A stretch of 64,000 nucleotides of DNA. Origin: Rhizobium herbae. Its GTDB lineage: Bacteria > Pseudomonadota > Alphaproteobacteria > Rhizobiales > Rhizobiaceae. The notes under the pieces were generated by a model. It had not been told where the DNA came from and did not search any database. It worked only from the letters and a program-made list of their open reading frames with translations. The DNA is taken from contig NZ_JAEUAO010000002.1 of the NCBI RefSeq assembly GCF_019511375.1, positions 868,001 to 932,000 on the forward strand, written 5' to 3'. Shown here one piece after another: positions 29,345-38,614 of this stretch (the stretch's first letter is position 1; each line of letters begins with the position of its first letter). The position numbers and the translations under genes are program-made.

Positions 29345-30154
29345 TTGTCCCGCCGATCTGCCCTTGCCCTTTCCGTTGGTGTCGTTCTTGGCCTTGCTTC
29401 TGCCGGGCAGGCTGAGGACGGCCAGTATTTCTGGTCGGGTGACTGGTATCTGAAGGTCGGCGCGACAGGCTTCCTCGGTCCGAAATATGATGGCGGCTCC
29501 GACCGTCTGTTCCAGGCAGCGCCGCTGATCTCGCTCGGGCGCGCCGGCAGCACGGTGCGGTTCTCCTCGCGCAACGACAACCCGGCCTTTGCCTTCGTCG
29601 ATAAGGGGGCCTTCCGCGCCGGCGTCGTCGGCAAGCTCATTTTGGAGCGCGATGAGGATACGTCATCCAAGCTCGAGGGCCTCGACCCCGTACGCTTCGG
29701 CGGCGAGCTCGGCGGTTTCGCCGAAGTATATCCGACCGACTGGCTGCGCATCCGCGCCGAACTGCGCCAGGGCATTCGCAGCCATCACGGCCTGATCGCC
29801 GATGTTGCCGCCGATGGCTTCGTCGACGTCAGCGACAATGTGCGTGTCTCCGCCGGCCCCCGGCTGTCGGCGGCGACGAGCGACTATTTCGATGCCTATT
29901 ACGGTGTGAGCTCGTCGGAAGCCGCAAAGTCCGGCTACTCGAAATATACCCCGTCCGGTGGCCTGAATTCGGTCGGCGCCGGCGCGGCGATCACCTGGCA
30001 GGCGACCGAGAAGCTCGAGACCAGCGCCTTTGCGGAATACAAGCGGCTGCTGGGCCCCGCCGCGGATTCGAGCATCGTCAAGGAAGGCGGCAGCCGCAAC
30101 CAGTTCCTGGTCGGTCTCTCCGCACTCTATCGCTTCGATTTCACACTGCAGTGA
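29345..30154 (+). CDS. MipA/OmpV family outer membrane protein
   Basis: A 269-residue beta-barrel protein with a signal peptide (SALALSVGVVLGLASAGQAED) and the family motifs WYLKVGATGFLGPKYDGG and TPSGGLNSVGAGAAITWQ. It ends in Phe-Thr-Leu-Gln after the barrel-terminal YRFDF. It starts with a TTG at 29345, with GGAG seven bases upstream. MipA in E. coli scaffolds murein enzymes and OmpV is a porin-like protein; which role applies here is open. Confidence 0.88.
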   Translation: MSRRSALALSVGVVLGLASAGQAEDGQYFWSGDWYLKVGATGFLGPKYDGGSDRLFQAAPLISLGRAGSTVRFSSRNDNPAFAFVDKGAFRAGVVGKLILERDEDTSSKLEGLDPVRFGGELGGFAEVYPTDWLRIRAELRQGIRSHHGLIADVAADGFVDVSDNVRVSAGPRLSAATSDYFDAYYGVSSSEAAKSGYSKYTPSGGLNSVGAGAAITWQATEKLETSAFAEYKRLLGPAADSSIVKEGGSRNQFLVGLSALYRFDFTLQ

Positions 30155-30219
30155 ACCCATTCTTTGAAGGCGGTTCCGGATCGCTTGACCGCAGGCGCCT
30201 TGCGCGGCAAACACATGGC

Positions 30220-31179
30220 ATGAGCACCAGTCCAGCCGATTCCGGGCGTGTCTACGACGCCCCGTCCAACAATTGGGTCTACCGCGTCCTGCCGCGGACG
30301 CTTTGGCCCTATGCGCAGCTTGCCCGCTGGGACCGGCCGATCGGCTGGCAATTGCTGATGTGGCCGTGTTTCTGGTCGGCGGGACTGGCTGCAAACGCGG
30401 CGGCCTCGGTCGGGACGTTCTCCCTCGGCCGGTTCGCCTTTCACCTGTTGCTGTTCTTCATCGGCGCCGTCGCCATGCGCGGGGCCGGCTGCACCTATAA
30501 TGACATCGTCGACCACGACATCGACACGGAAGTGGCGCGCACCCGGTCGCGGCCATTGCCCTCGGGCCGCGTCACGCGGCTGCAGGCGAAGATCTTCATG
30601 GTCCTGCAGGCGCTTGCCGGTCTTTTCGTGCTCCTGCAGTTCAACGGCTTTTCAATCTTTCTCGGCGTCTTCTCGCTCGTCGTCGTTGCGGTTTATCCCT
30701 TTGCCAAGCGCTTTACCGACTGGCCGCAATTTTTCCTCGGCCTTGCCTTTTCCTGGGGCGCGCTGATGGGGTGGTCGGCGGAATTCGGCGGGGTAGGGAT
30801 GGCCGCGATCGTCCTCTATCTGGGCGCGATCGCCTGGACGGTTGGTTACGACACCATCTATGCCTATCAGGACAAGGAAGACGACGAACTGATCGGTGTG
30901 CGTTCAACGGCACGGCGCTTCGGCGAGCACCCGCGCCCCTGGCTGTTCGGTCTTTACGGCCTGACGGTCCTGCTTTTGTGTGTCTCGTTCGCAACCGCCG
31001 GCGTCGGTCTCCCGGCCTTTGTCGGCCTTCTGGTTGCCACCGTCATGCTGTTCTACCAGATCCTGGTGCTCGACATTCACGACGCGGCACAGTGCCTTGC
31101 CCTGTTCAAGTTCAACAGTGTCGTCGGGCTGATCGTCTTTGGCGGATTGTTGGCGGCGCTTTTGGTGCGGCTGCTATAA
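30220..31179 (+). CDS. ubiA: 4-hydroxybenzoate octaprenyltransferase
   Basis: Integral membrane prenyltransferase that attaches the polyprenyl chain to 4-hydroxybenzoate in ubiquinone synthesis. At 319 aa it has about nine predicted TM helices. The first Asp-rich motif is GAGCTYNDIVDHDIDTEVAR with RSRPLPSG, and the second is YAYQDKEDDELIGVRSTARR. I chose the ATG at 30220, since the upstream extension of the frame has no family match. It would use the product of the polyprenyl diphosphate synthase gene at 6.5 kb. Confidence 0.95.
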   Translation: MSTSPADSGRVYDAPSNNWVYRVLPRTLWPYAQLARWDRPIGWQLLMWPCFWSAGLAANAAASVGTFSLGRFAFHLLLFFIGAVAMRGAGCTYNDIVDHDIDTEVARTRSRPLPSGRVTRLQAKIFMVLQALAGLFVLLQFNGFSIFLGVFSLVVVAVYPFAKRFTDWPQFFLGLAFSWGALMGWSAEFGGVGMAAIVLYLGAIAWTVGYDTIYAYQDKEDDELIGVRSTARRFGEHPRPWLFGLYGLTVLLLCVSFATAGVGLPAFVGLLVATVMLFYQILVLDIHDAAQCLALFKFNSVVGLIVFGGLLAALLVRLL

Positions 31180-31184
31180 AAAGG

Positions 31185-31204
31185 CCCTCCGGATCACCGG
31201 AAGG
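31185..31204 (-). terminator. Intrinsic terminator for the 44-aa minus-strand gene
   Basis: Eight-bp stem (CCTTCCGG / CCGGAGGG on the minus strand) with a 4-nt loop, followed by CCTTTTTA. It sits 20 bp behind the stop of the small gene and between it and the convergent ubiA. Confidence 0.75.
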
Positions 31205-31223
31205 CAAGGGTCCACCGCAGCTT

Positions 31224-31358
31224 TCAGGCCCAGCTTGGTTCCGTGTCGCGGCTGTTCTTCTTCTTGGCCGGGCGGGCGGAAAGGGCGGCGATGGCCCCTG
31301 CAGCGCCGCGCGTCAAAAGACGCGCAAAGGGCGCTGCAGCACTTTGGATTTGCTGCAT
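31224..31358 (-). CDS. 44-aa basic small protein
   Basis: Reads MQQIQSAAAPFARLLTRGAA then GAIAALSARPAKKKNSRDTE and ends PSWA. It has a purine-rich ribosome-binding site (AAGGGA) six bases before the ATG and its own intrinsic terminator, which together support a real gene. No family recognised; the N-terminal half could form a weak amphipathic or membrane helix. Confidence 0.6.
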   Translation of the reverse strand: MQQIQSAAAPFARLLTRGAAGAIAALSARPAKKKNSRDTEPSWA

Positions 31359-31525
31359 GATTTTTCCCTTAAATCGATTCCGATTCAAGGAATCATGCAG
31401 CGGTATGAATATGCGCATGGGATTGTCTCCTTCTCGTGGGGCAATGTGCAGGCTGCATATGGCTTCAAGAAGGCATCCGCCGCGTATTAGAATAGCCTCT
31501 AACGGGCTGAGAACAAATGCAAAAA

Positions 31526-31547
31526 ACCGGCCGCAGGGACAGCCGGT
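31526..31547 (-). terminator. Intrinsic terminator behind the DUF6101 gene
   Basis: Stem ACCGGC / GCCGGT with a 10-nt loop, and six U on the minus-strand side, 39 bp downstream of the DUF6101 stop codon. Confidence 0.75.
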
Positions 31548-31586
31548 CTTTCGCGCTGGAGGAACGCGTCGATATTGTGTCGAAAA

Positions 31587-32153
31587 TCAGTTGCGGGCGA
31601 TGATTTCCCGGCCGTCGATCTTCATGTTGACCCCGAGGCTGCGGCTTGAGCGGCGCATCAGGAAGCGTGGGCGGCGATCGTTGAAAAGCGAATGGCGACG
31701 GCGCGGCTTGATCTCTCTCGTGCGAACTTCGCCGAGATGCTCTTCCAGCGGCCGGGCAACGCCATCGGCCTCCACCATCAGCATCGGGGTGCGGTAGGCT
31801 TCCGACCACGCACGCCAATCGGCGGCGATGTCGGAGAGGTCATGGGCGACGAGAAGCGGAATGCAGAGATCCGGGTCGTCATGATGCAGTTCCAGCGTCA
31901 CGGTTACTTCTCCGTCTCCATGGTCTATCGCGCGGGCGGCCACGCCCTTGAAGGCGCGTGCCGGCAGCGCGATCGAAAGTGGCAGTCCGCTCGAGGGCAG
32001 GACCTTGCGCAACACCGCTCCGCGCTCATCCAGACTGATGGTGACATTGCTCGACTGTCCATGCAAGCTGTAGCTTGCCTGCTGAGGGAAGCGTTTCGGG
32101 TCCAGTCGCAGCGTGGTTTCAACCCAAGCCGGTTGGGAAAGTGTCTTCAGCAT
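31587..32153 (-). CDS. DUF6101 family protein
   Basis: A 188-residue Rhizobiales protein of unknown function. It starts with LRLDPKRFPQQASYSL and has a central region (GVAARAIDHGDGEVTVTLEL, HHDDPDLCIPLLVAHDLSDI, ADWRAWSEAYRTPMLMVEAD) and a basic C-terminal tail (KPRRRHSLFNDRRPRFLMRR). No signal peptide is present. Family naming is from memory and moderately certain. It is followed by its own terminator. Confidence 0.75.
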   Translation of the reverse strand: MLKTLSQPAWVETTLRLDPKRFPQQASYSLHGQSSNVTISLDERGAVLRKVLPSSGLPLSIALPARAFKGVAARAIDHGDGEVTVTLELHHDDPDLCIPLLVAHDLSDIAADWRAWSEAYRTPMLMVEADGVARPLEEHLGEVRTREIKPRRRHSLFNDRRPRFLMRRSSRSLGVNMKIDGREIIARN

Positions 32154-32500
32154 TTCAATCGCCCTTGTTTTCCTTGAGAGCCGGTTTCCGGTCTTCTCGT
32201 CGGGACTTTTCGTCCTCTATGGCTGGAGCATAGGCGGCGGCCGTTTGAGACCGCTTAAAAATCGCAGTTAAAAAACTTTGCATTTCCTGATGGTTAGCAA
32301 AGACCAACGCGGCAGGGTTTCCCAAATCTGAAGAAAATCGGCAGCATTTTGCCGATCCGCCGGCGGAGTGGGCAGGCGCCTGGAAAAGCCACGCGCAAGG
32401 CTGAAAGGCGATGGTGCCGCAGATTATGGCCGCACCTCGCGGCATTGCGTCCGTCCGGACAGCATTCCGTCAGGCAATTCAGGCGATCGGCAGAACGGCA
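32154..32500. other. Divergent intergenic region between DUF6101 and DUF1217 genes
   Basis: 347 bp with an AT-rich core around 32255-32345 (AAAAATCGCAGTTAAAAAAC and nearby), which probably contains both promoters. A small inverted repeat GGCAGCATTTTGCC is near 32340-32353. No small gene with convincing protein character was seen. Confidence 0.5.
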
Positions 32501-34807
32501 ATGGTTTCCACCTATATCGACTACAATCTCATCACCCGCGATATGAAGACGAGCCTTCGTCGCACCGCCGAGCAGACGCTGGTTGCCCGCGAAACCGAGT
32601 ACTACAAGGAAAATATCGGCAAGGTCACGTCGATCGACGAGTTCCTCGACGATTTCCGGCTCTATTCCTATGCCATGAAGGCGCACGGTCTCGAAGACAT
32701 GACCTATGCCAAAGCCTTCATGCGCAAGGTTCTGGAAAGCGATCTCACCGACGACAGCAGTTACGCCAACATGCTGACGGACGAACGCTATCGCAATTTT
32801 GCGTTGGCCTTCAGCTTTTCGCAATCCACGGAGGTGGTCCAAAGTGATGCACAGGAGGATGCGCTTATCGGCCTCTACAGCCAGAGCATCGCCAACCTCG
32901 ATGACGCAGTCACGGACGACACGAACTATTTTAACGCAGCCATTGACACGGTCATGACAGTTGATCAGCTCTGGCAAAACGAGAAGCTTAAGAATTACGT
33001 CCTGACCGCGCTCGGCTTCGACCCGGACTATATGTCCTATGCGCATTTCAAAGGGGTGGTGACGAGCGACGTCAGCGACCCCGGCAGCTATGTGAACACG
33101 GAAGCGGCGGCCTACAAACAGGGATATCAGGACAAGATCGACGCCGTCAAAGCCAGCGCGTCCGCCGCGGATCTGGCCGACAGCACCAGTGCGGCAAGCA
33201 AGCTGATCGCGCAATACCAGTCGGCGATCAATAATGCCCCGGACTATACGCCGCTTGCCGCCGCATTCAATTTCCAGAACGACGGAACGCTGGCTACGGG
33301 CGATCTGCCGATGACCGCCACCCAGAAGGCATCGGTCAGCGAAGCCTATGCCTTCGCGCAGCCGCGGCTTTCCTCCGCCGCTGCGAAGCTCAACAAGGAA
33401 TATTATGAATCGACGATCGGGAGCATCACCTCGGTCGACGACATTCTGAGCGATAGCCGGTTGTTCGCCTTTATCCGCATAGCCTACGGCCTGCCGTCGA
33501 GCCTGCTGACGTCGACGATGGAGAACATCCTGACGAGCGATCTCAGCGATCCGTCGAGCTATGCCAACATGCAGGGTGGTGAAAACAACGCCGCCTACAA
33601 GGAACTCGCCGCAGCGTTCAACTTCCAGACGGACGGGACGCTCGCATCAGGAGACACGGCGCAAACGACGGCGCAGATTACAAAAACGTCCGCTTACTGG
33701 ATGACACGCTACAACGACGCCGACGAAGCCGCTGACGAGAGCCTGATCGCCTCCTTCAAAACCCTGATGGGTGTCGTGACGGATGTCGATGACCTGCTTG
33801 CCGACACCAAGATCATGAAGCTGGCGCTGACAGCCGTCGGGCTTCAGAATGAAGGCGATACGACGCGCAAGCTGAAGAAGGTGCTGACCAGCGACCTCAC
33901 CGATCCGAAAAGCTATGTCTATACGTTGAAGGACGAACGTTACGTCGAGCTGGCCAAGGCGTTCAATATCGACACGGACGGGTCGCTTGGCGTGCCGATG
34001 CTGGCGCAGTCGGAATCCGAAATCCTCAACACCGCCAAGTCCTATGTTGTCGAGAAGAGCCGTTTCGGCACGGAGGAAGACAAGACCAAGGCAACGGAGG
34101 AATCAAAATACTACAGCGCCGAGATCGAAAAGATCGAATCCCTGGACGGTCTGCTTGCGAACCGGCGCCTGGTTGATTTCATTCTGGTCGCAGCCGGTCT
34201 CGATCCCGAGGAGTACACCACGGACTATGTCCGGCAGATGTTCAAATCCGATCTCGACGATCCCAAGAGCTTCATCAACACCGAGCCGGACACGACGATC
34301 TTCAAGCAGATTGTCACCTCCTACAATTTCGACAGCGACGGCAATCTGGCAAAACCAATGGAGGGCATACAGACCAGGCGTGGCCTGCTGGAGACAGAGG
34401 ATCTCTACCTCAACCAGACGCTGGAAGAACAGGAGGGCGAGGAAAATGCCGGCGTGCGCCTTGCGCTCTACTTCCGGCGCATGGCCTCCGGCGTCAATAC
34501 GGCCTACGATCTCTTGGCCGACAGCGCGCTGCTGCAGGTCATCCAGACGACCTTCAGCATTCCAAAAGAAATGTCGAGCGCCGATGTGGACGTGCAGCAC
34601 GACTACATCAACCGCGTCCTCGATATCGAGGACCTGCACGATCCGGAAAAACTGGACAGGTTGCTCGTGCGCTTCACTGCGCTTTATGATGTGGAGAACA
34701 ACACCGATGTCTCGGCCGCCGAATTGATCATGTCGGGAAGGGGCCGCAACGGCATCAGCGCCGATACGCTCCTCAGCCTCACGCAACTGCGCACCGGCGG
34801 CGCTTGA
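32501..34807 (+). CDS. DUF1217 protein with six tandem repeats
   Basis: A 768-residue protein built of about six DUF1217 units of about 120-150 residues. Each has the pattern YY..I..I.SVDDLL.D.RL..F.L.A.GL, then a DLxDPxSYxNT/xNM block and a YxxLAxAFNFxxDGTL close. Copies start near residues 31, 148, 304, 420, 550 and 680, and the last is the most divergent. DUF1217 proteins are associated with flagella in Rhizobiales, usually near flagellar operons; none is visible here. No signal peptide. I chose the ATG at 32501 (MVSTYIDYNLI), where family similarity begins. Confidence 0.85.
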   Translation: MVSTYIDYNLITRDMKTSLRRTAEQTLVARETEYYKENIGKVTSIDEFLDDFRLYSYAMKAHGLEDMTYAKAFMRKVLESDLTDDSSYANMLTDERYRNFALAFSFSQSTEVVQSDAQEDALIGLYSQSIANLDDAVTDDTNYFNAAIDTVMTVDQLWQNEKLKNYVLTALGFDPDYMSYAHFKGVVTSDVSDPGSYVNTEAAAYKQGYQDKIDAVKASASAADLADSTSAASKLIAQYQSAINNAPDYTPLAAAFNFQNDGTLATGDLPMTATQKASVSEAYAFAQPRLSSAAAKLNKEYYESTIGSITSVDDILSDSRLFAFIRIAYGLPSSLLTSTMENILTSDLSDPSSYANMQGGENNAAYKELAAAFNFQTDGTLASGDTAQTTAQITKTSAYWMTRYNDADEAADESLIASFKTLMGVVTDVDDLLADTKIMKLALTAVGLQNEGDTTRKLKKVLTSDLTDPKSYVYTLKDERYVELAKAFNIDTDGSLGVPMLAQSESEILNTAKSYVVEKSRFGTEEDKTKATEESKYYSAEIEKIESLDGLLANRRLVDFILVAAGLDPEEYTTDYVRQMFKSDLDDPKSFINTEPDTTIFKQIVTSYNFDSDGNLAKPMEGIQTRRGLLETEDLYLNQTLEEQEGEENAGVRLALYFRRMASGVNTAYDLLADSALLQVIQTTFSIPKEMSSADVDVQHDYINRVLDIEDLHDPEKLDRLLVRFTALYDVENNTDVSAAELIMSGRGRNGISADTLLSLTQLRTGGA

Positions 34808-34812
34808 TGCCC

Positions 34813-36243
34813 TCAGGCTTTCAGTACCTTGTCCGGGTTCATGATCCCGGCCGGGTCAAAAGCGTGCTTGATACGCTGCATCAAATCGACTTCTATTGGT
34901 GAGCGCACCTCGGCCAGTTCGTCGCGCTTCAGCTGGCCGATGCCGTGCTCGGCCGAGATCGAGCCGTTGTAGTTCATCACGATGCCATGCACGATCGCGT
35001 TCATTTCACGCCAGCGGGAGAGGAAGGCTTGCCTGTCGGCACCGATAGGCTGGGAGATGTTGTAATGGATATTGCCGTCGCCCATGTGACCGAAGGCGCA
35101 GATCCGGGCGCCGGGAATGGCCGCCATCACCGCAGCATCCGCCTGCGCCATGAAGGCCGGAATGCTCGATACCGGTACCGAGACATCATGCTTGATCGAG
35201 CCGCCCTCCGGCCGCTGCGCCGGCGACATGCTTTCGCGCATATGCCAGAGGCTCTTGCGCTGGGCGTCGTTGGCAGCCACTACGGCATTTTCGACGAGTC
35301 CGCCTGAAATCTCCGTCTCCAGCAGTTCGCTCATCATGCGTTCGGCGGTCTCTGCCGAATCGCAAGTGGAAATGTCGATCAGCGCATACCAGGCATGCGC
35401 GGTGTCCAGCGGGTCGCGAACGCCCGCAATGTGCTTCGCGGTGAACTCGACGCCGAGCCGCGGCATCAGTTCGAAGCCGGTCAGGGCGGGACCGCAAAGG
35501 CTCGACGCCTTGTCGAAGAGGGCAAGCGCATCGGCAACGCTTTTCAGCCCGGCGAAGGCGACCTGATGGCCGAGCGGCTTGGGAAAGAGCTTCAGCACCG
35601 CGCCGGTGATGACGCCGAGCGTGCCCTCGGCGCCGATGAACAGGTCGCGCAGGTCATACCCGGTATTGTCCTTCTTCAGCCGCCGCAGCCCGTCCCAGAT
35701 CTCACCGGTCGGCAACACGACTTCGAGCCCGAGGCACAATTGCCGCATGTTGCCATAGGCGAGAACGGCGGTACCGCCGGCATTGGTGGAGAGATTGCCG
35801 CCAATCCGGCATGAGCCTTCCGAGCCGAGCGATAGCGGGAACAGGCGGTCATGCGCCTCTGCCGCAGTCCGGATATCGGCGAGGATGCAGCCAGCGTCGG
35901 CGACGATCACATTGCCGACCGGGTCGATGTCTCTGATGCGGTTCAGTCGTTCCAGTGACAGAACGATATCGGCAGCGCCGGTGCGCGGGATCTGACCCGC
36001 GACATGGCCGGTATTGCCTCCTTGCGGGACGATCGCCGCACCGGTTTCGCTCGCGAGCTTGAGGATCTGCGATACGTCGTCGACGCTGCCGGGCTTCAGC
36101 ACCAGCGGCGTGTTGCCCGTGTAGAGGCCGCGGGATTCAACGAGATAGGGGGCGATCTCCGCCTGATCGGTCAGCGCGTTGCGATCGCCGACGATGGCGG
36201 CAAAGCGAGCTATGAGCTCGGGGGAGGGAATGGTATTCGTCAT
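34813..36243 (-). CDS. FAD-binding oxidoreductase of the D-2-hydroxyacid dehydrogenase type
   Basis: A 476-residue PCMH-type flavoprotein (FAD_binding_4 plus FAD-oxidase C domains), similar to GlcD, D-lactate and D-2-hydroxyglutarate dehydrogenases. Evidence includes VPQGGNTGHVAGQIPR at the FAD site, RIGGNLSTNAGGTAVLAYGN, FIGAEGTLGVIT, and the C-terminal metal/substrate motifs FGHMGDGNIHYN and SAEHGIGQLKRDEL. The substrate cannot be told from the sequence. It ends 5 bp from the convergent DUF1217 stop. Confidence 0.88.
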   Translation of the reverse strand: MTNTIPSPELIARFAAIVGDRNALTDQAEIAPYLVESRGLYTGNTPLVLKPGSVDDVSQILKLASETGAAIVPQGGNTGHVAGQIPRTGAADIVLSLERLNRIRDIDPVGNVIVADAGCILADIRTAAEAHDRLFPLSLGSEGSCRIGGNLSTNAGGTAVLAYGNMRQLCLGLEVVLPTGEIWDGLRRLKKDNTGYDLRDLFIGAEGTLGVITGAVLKLFPKPLGHQVAFAGLKSVADALALFDKASSLCGPALTGFELMPRLGVEFTAKHIAGVRDPLDTAHAWYALIDISTCDSAETAERMMSELLETEISGGLVENAVVAANDAQRKSLWHMRESMSPAQRPEGGSIKHDVSVPVSSIPAFMAQADAAVMAAIPGARICAFGHMGDGNIHYNISQPIGADRQAFLSRWREMNAIVHGIVMNYNGSISAEHGIGQLKRDELAEVRSPIEVDLMQRIKHAFDPAGIMNPDKVLKA

Positions 36244-36271
36244 AAGGTCGATACCTTGCTGGTAGCCGCGT

Positions 36272-36301
36272 CACCCCTCTGCCCGGCAGGGCAGAGGGGT
36301 G
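36272..36301. repeat. Strong 13-bp palindrome
   Basis: Perfect inverted repeat CACCCCTCTGCCC / GGGCAGAGGGGTG with a 4-nt loop, between the Sua5 stop and the FAD oxidoreductase start (both minus strand). There is no U tract, so it is more likely a dispersed REP-like palindrome or an mRNA-stabilising stem than an intrinsic terminator. Confidence 0.6.
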
Positions 36302-36316
36302 TATTCCGGCGAGGAT

Positions 36317-37303
36317 TCATGCTTGCTCACCCTCCCGTGGCGCCGCTGCGCGTGCGATCCGGTCGATGATCGCTTCACCCAGTCCCTCATTCGGAATGGG
36401 GCCGAAGGCGATCGTCGCGGCGCCGAAAGCGTCGGCCTTCTTCATATAGGCGAACAGATTGGCGGCTGCTTCTCGCAGGTTGGACGAGGGACTGAGATCG
36501 AGAACCAAAGCGGCATTTTCCTCGCCCGGCAGTGTTTTGCCGCCGAACCGGATCAGTACTTCGCCCGGCCTGACATCCGCAGCGTTCAGCCGCACTGCGG
36601 CCGCGGGTGCATAGTGGGAAGCGAGCATGCCCGGCGCCTCGATCGCGGCACCTGCGGTTTGCGGCCGCAGCACGGGCCTTCCGGTCAGCTTCTCGATATC
36701 GGCGACATCAAGTCCACCCGGCCGCAGCAGCCGGATTTCGTCGCGGTCGACCTTGACGATCGTCGATTCAAGGCCGATTTCGGCTGGTCCGGCATCAAGA
36801 ATCAACGCCAGCTTGTCGCCGAGATCGGCGGCGACGTGTTCGGCGCTGGTGGGGCTGATCTTGCCGGAAGTGTTGGCGCTCGGTGCCGCCAGCGGTTTGC
36901 CATAGCGTTCGATCACCGACCGCGAAAAACCTTCCGGCATGCGGATGCCGAGTGTGTCGAGACCGGCACAGGCAAGTGGATGAATGTCGCTCTGCGGCCT
37001 CATCGGCAGGACCAGCGTCAACGGTCCCGGCCAGAAGGCTTGCGCCAGCTTGAGCGAGATGGGATCGAAATCGACATAATGTCGGGCCATTTCGAAATCC
37101 GCGACATGGCAGATCAGCGGGTTGAAGCGCGGGCGACCCTTCATTTCGTAGATGCGGCTGATGGCATCCGCGTTCGTCGCGTCGGCCGCCAGGCCATAGA
37201 CCGTCTCCGTCGGGATCGCGACCGGGAGGCCCTGGGCCAGCGTTTCGCAAGCAGCCGCCAATGCACGTTCCGGTTCGGTCCTTGTGTCGATGATGAGGGT
37301 CAT
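36317..37303 (-). CDS. L-threonylcarbamoyladenylate synthase (Sua5 type)
   Basis: A 328-residue Sua5/TsaC-family enzyme making threonylcarbamoyl-AMP for the t6A37 modification of tRNA. The YrdC domain shows LAQGLPVAIPTETVYGLAAD, IYEMKGRPRFNPLICHV and PLAAPSANTSGKISPT. The C-terminal Sua5 domain (LASHYAPAAAVRLN onward) distinguishes it from short TsaC. It lies behind the FAD oxidoreductase gene on the same strand with 73 bp between. Confidence 0.93.
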   Translation of the reverse strand: MTLIIDTRTEPERALAAACETLAQGLPVAIPTETVYGLAADATNADAISRIYEMKGRPRFNPLICHVADFEMARHYVDFDPISLKLAQAFWPGPLTLVLPMRPQSDIHPLACAGLDTLGIRMPEGFSRSVIERYGKPLAAPSANTSGKISPTSAEHVAADLGDKLALILDAGPAEIGLESTIVKVDRDEIRLLRPGGLDVADIEKLTGRPVLRPQTAGAAIEAPGMLASHYAPAAAVRLNAADVRPGEVLIRFGGKTLPGEENAALVLDLSPSSNLREAAANLFAYMKKADAFGAATIAFGPIPNEGLGEAIIDRIARAAAPREGEQA

Positions 37304-37537
37304 GCTGCTTCCAAGAGATCGGGAGCCGTCCGAAGGGGCAGGCCTTGCGGTCTCTATTACAGGGCTGGGCGCGACATTGCCAAGTGCATTCGGGCCAAGT
37401 GCATTCGGTGGGCCGCTCTGACTGTGCCCGATCGGTGCAGCCCCGGTTCAAGATTTCTTAAAATGCGACAGCTTCCATTAGCGGAGCCGAAAGTTGGACA
37501 TGTTAGCCATTGTTTTCTACATCCTGCCGGAGCGCAA

Positions 37538-38599
37538 ATGGCCAATAAGAAATCCATGCCGAACGACCTTGCCCTGCGCATCGCCACTGCCATGCAGCAG
37601 ATGGGCATCGACGCTGTTCCGAGAAACTACGAGCTGGTCTACGAGGCCTATGCCGGCGCCAATCCCGAACTGGTGCGGGACTTCATCGCGCTTGGCAAGT
37701 ACAAGTCGCAGGCCGCACTCGACGAACTCGGCCGCAAATATCTGCCGCATCACCATGAAGCGGGCGTCCTAGCGCGTTCGACGACGATCGTGCGCGATGA
37801 AATGAGCAACTTCATGAATTTGCTCTCGCGCGAAAGGAACTCGCTGGACGATTATGGCCGGTTGATCGGCGAGGCGTCGAAGGCGCTCGTCGTTTCGGAT
37901 GAGGCAAGCCAGGCGGCGTTGAAGAACTCGATCCAGGCCTTGAAGCGGGCAACCGAGCGGCAGGTCTCGCACAATGCCGAGTTGGAGCAAAGCGTCACCG
38001 AGCAGTCCAAGGTCATTGCCGGCGTTCAGAAGGAGCTCGCCGATTTCGAGGCGACGAAATTCTCGGATGCCGTGACGGGCCTCGCCAACCGCCGCGCGTT
38101 CAACAAGGCGCTGGCCAGGGTCTATGCCGATCCCGATCTGCCGCTTGCCTGTGGCGTTGCGATCGCCGAGCCGGACACCAGCCAGCGGCTTTCTGCTGAA
38201 CAGGTCGCAGCGATAGCCGATCATCTCGCCCGCCATATCGGCGGCGTCGTTCAACAGGCCTTTCCACCAAGCGAGCTTGCCGCCCGGTTCGACGGCGTCC
38301 GCTTCGGCTTCCTGATCAATGCGGGCGAGGAGCGAGAGGTCGTGCGCCTGATGGCGCTCTTGCGATCGGCGCTGCGCAGCGTCCATTTCAAGCATCCGAA
38401 AACCGGCCGCAGCCTCGGCAGTGTCACGCTCTCGGTCGGCGTATCGATGTCGCACAGTGCCGGCAATGCTTTCGATCTTGTCGGGACGGCAGAAAAGGCG
38501 CTGGCCAAGGCGCTGGCCAAGGGTGGCGACTATACCGTCGTTCACGGCGCGGAGGACGAGCAGCCGGCGGGGCGGGATTGGCTGATCTACAAGCGGTAG
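37538..38599 (+). CDS. Degenerate GGDEF-domain protein
   Basis: A 353-residue cytoplasmic protein. The N-terminal 170 residues are helical (MPNDLALRIATAMQQMGID, NYELVYEAYAGANPELV) and end in a coiled coil (ERQVSHNAELEQSVTEQSKV). The GGDEF fold starts with the conserved DAVTGLANRRAFNKAL, but the active-site loop reads RFDGVRFGFL instead of RxGGDEF, so diguanylate cyclase activity should be lost. It may bind c-di-GMP or act by protein contact. The ATG at 37538 follows GGAGCGCAA; the frame upstream overlaps sua5 antisense and is not coding. Confidence 0.85.
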   Translation: MANKKSMPNDLALRIATAMQQMGIDAVPRNYELVYEAYAGANPELVRDFIALGKYKSQAALDELGRKYLPHHHEAGVLARSTTIVRDEMSNFMNLLSRERNSLDDYGRLIGEASKALVVSDEASQAALKNSIQALKRATERQVSHNAELEQSVTEQSKVIAGVQKELADFEATKFSDAVTGLANRRAFNKALARVYADPDLPLACGVAIAEPDTSQRLSAEQVAAIADHLARHIGGVVQQAFPPSELAARFDGVRFGFLINAGEEREVVRLMALLRSALRSVHFKHPKTGRSLGSVTLSVGVSMSHSAGNAFDLVGTAEKALAKALAKGGDYTVVHGAEDEQPAGRDWLIYKR

Positions 38600-38614
38600 G
38601 CTGCCCCGCGCCGA

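Noticed and set aside
36299-37537. Long plus-strand extension upstream of the degenerate GGDEF gene
   Set aside because: It runs antisense through sua5 and has no homology; the ATG at 37538 with a ribosome-binding site is the real start.
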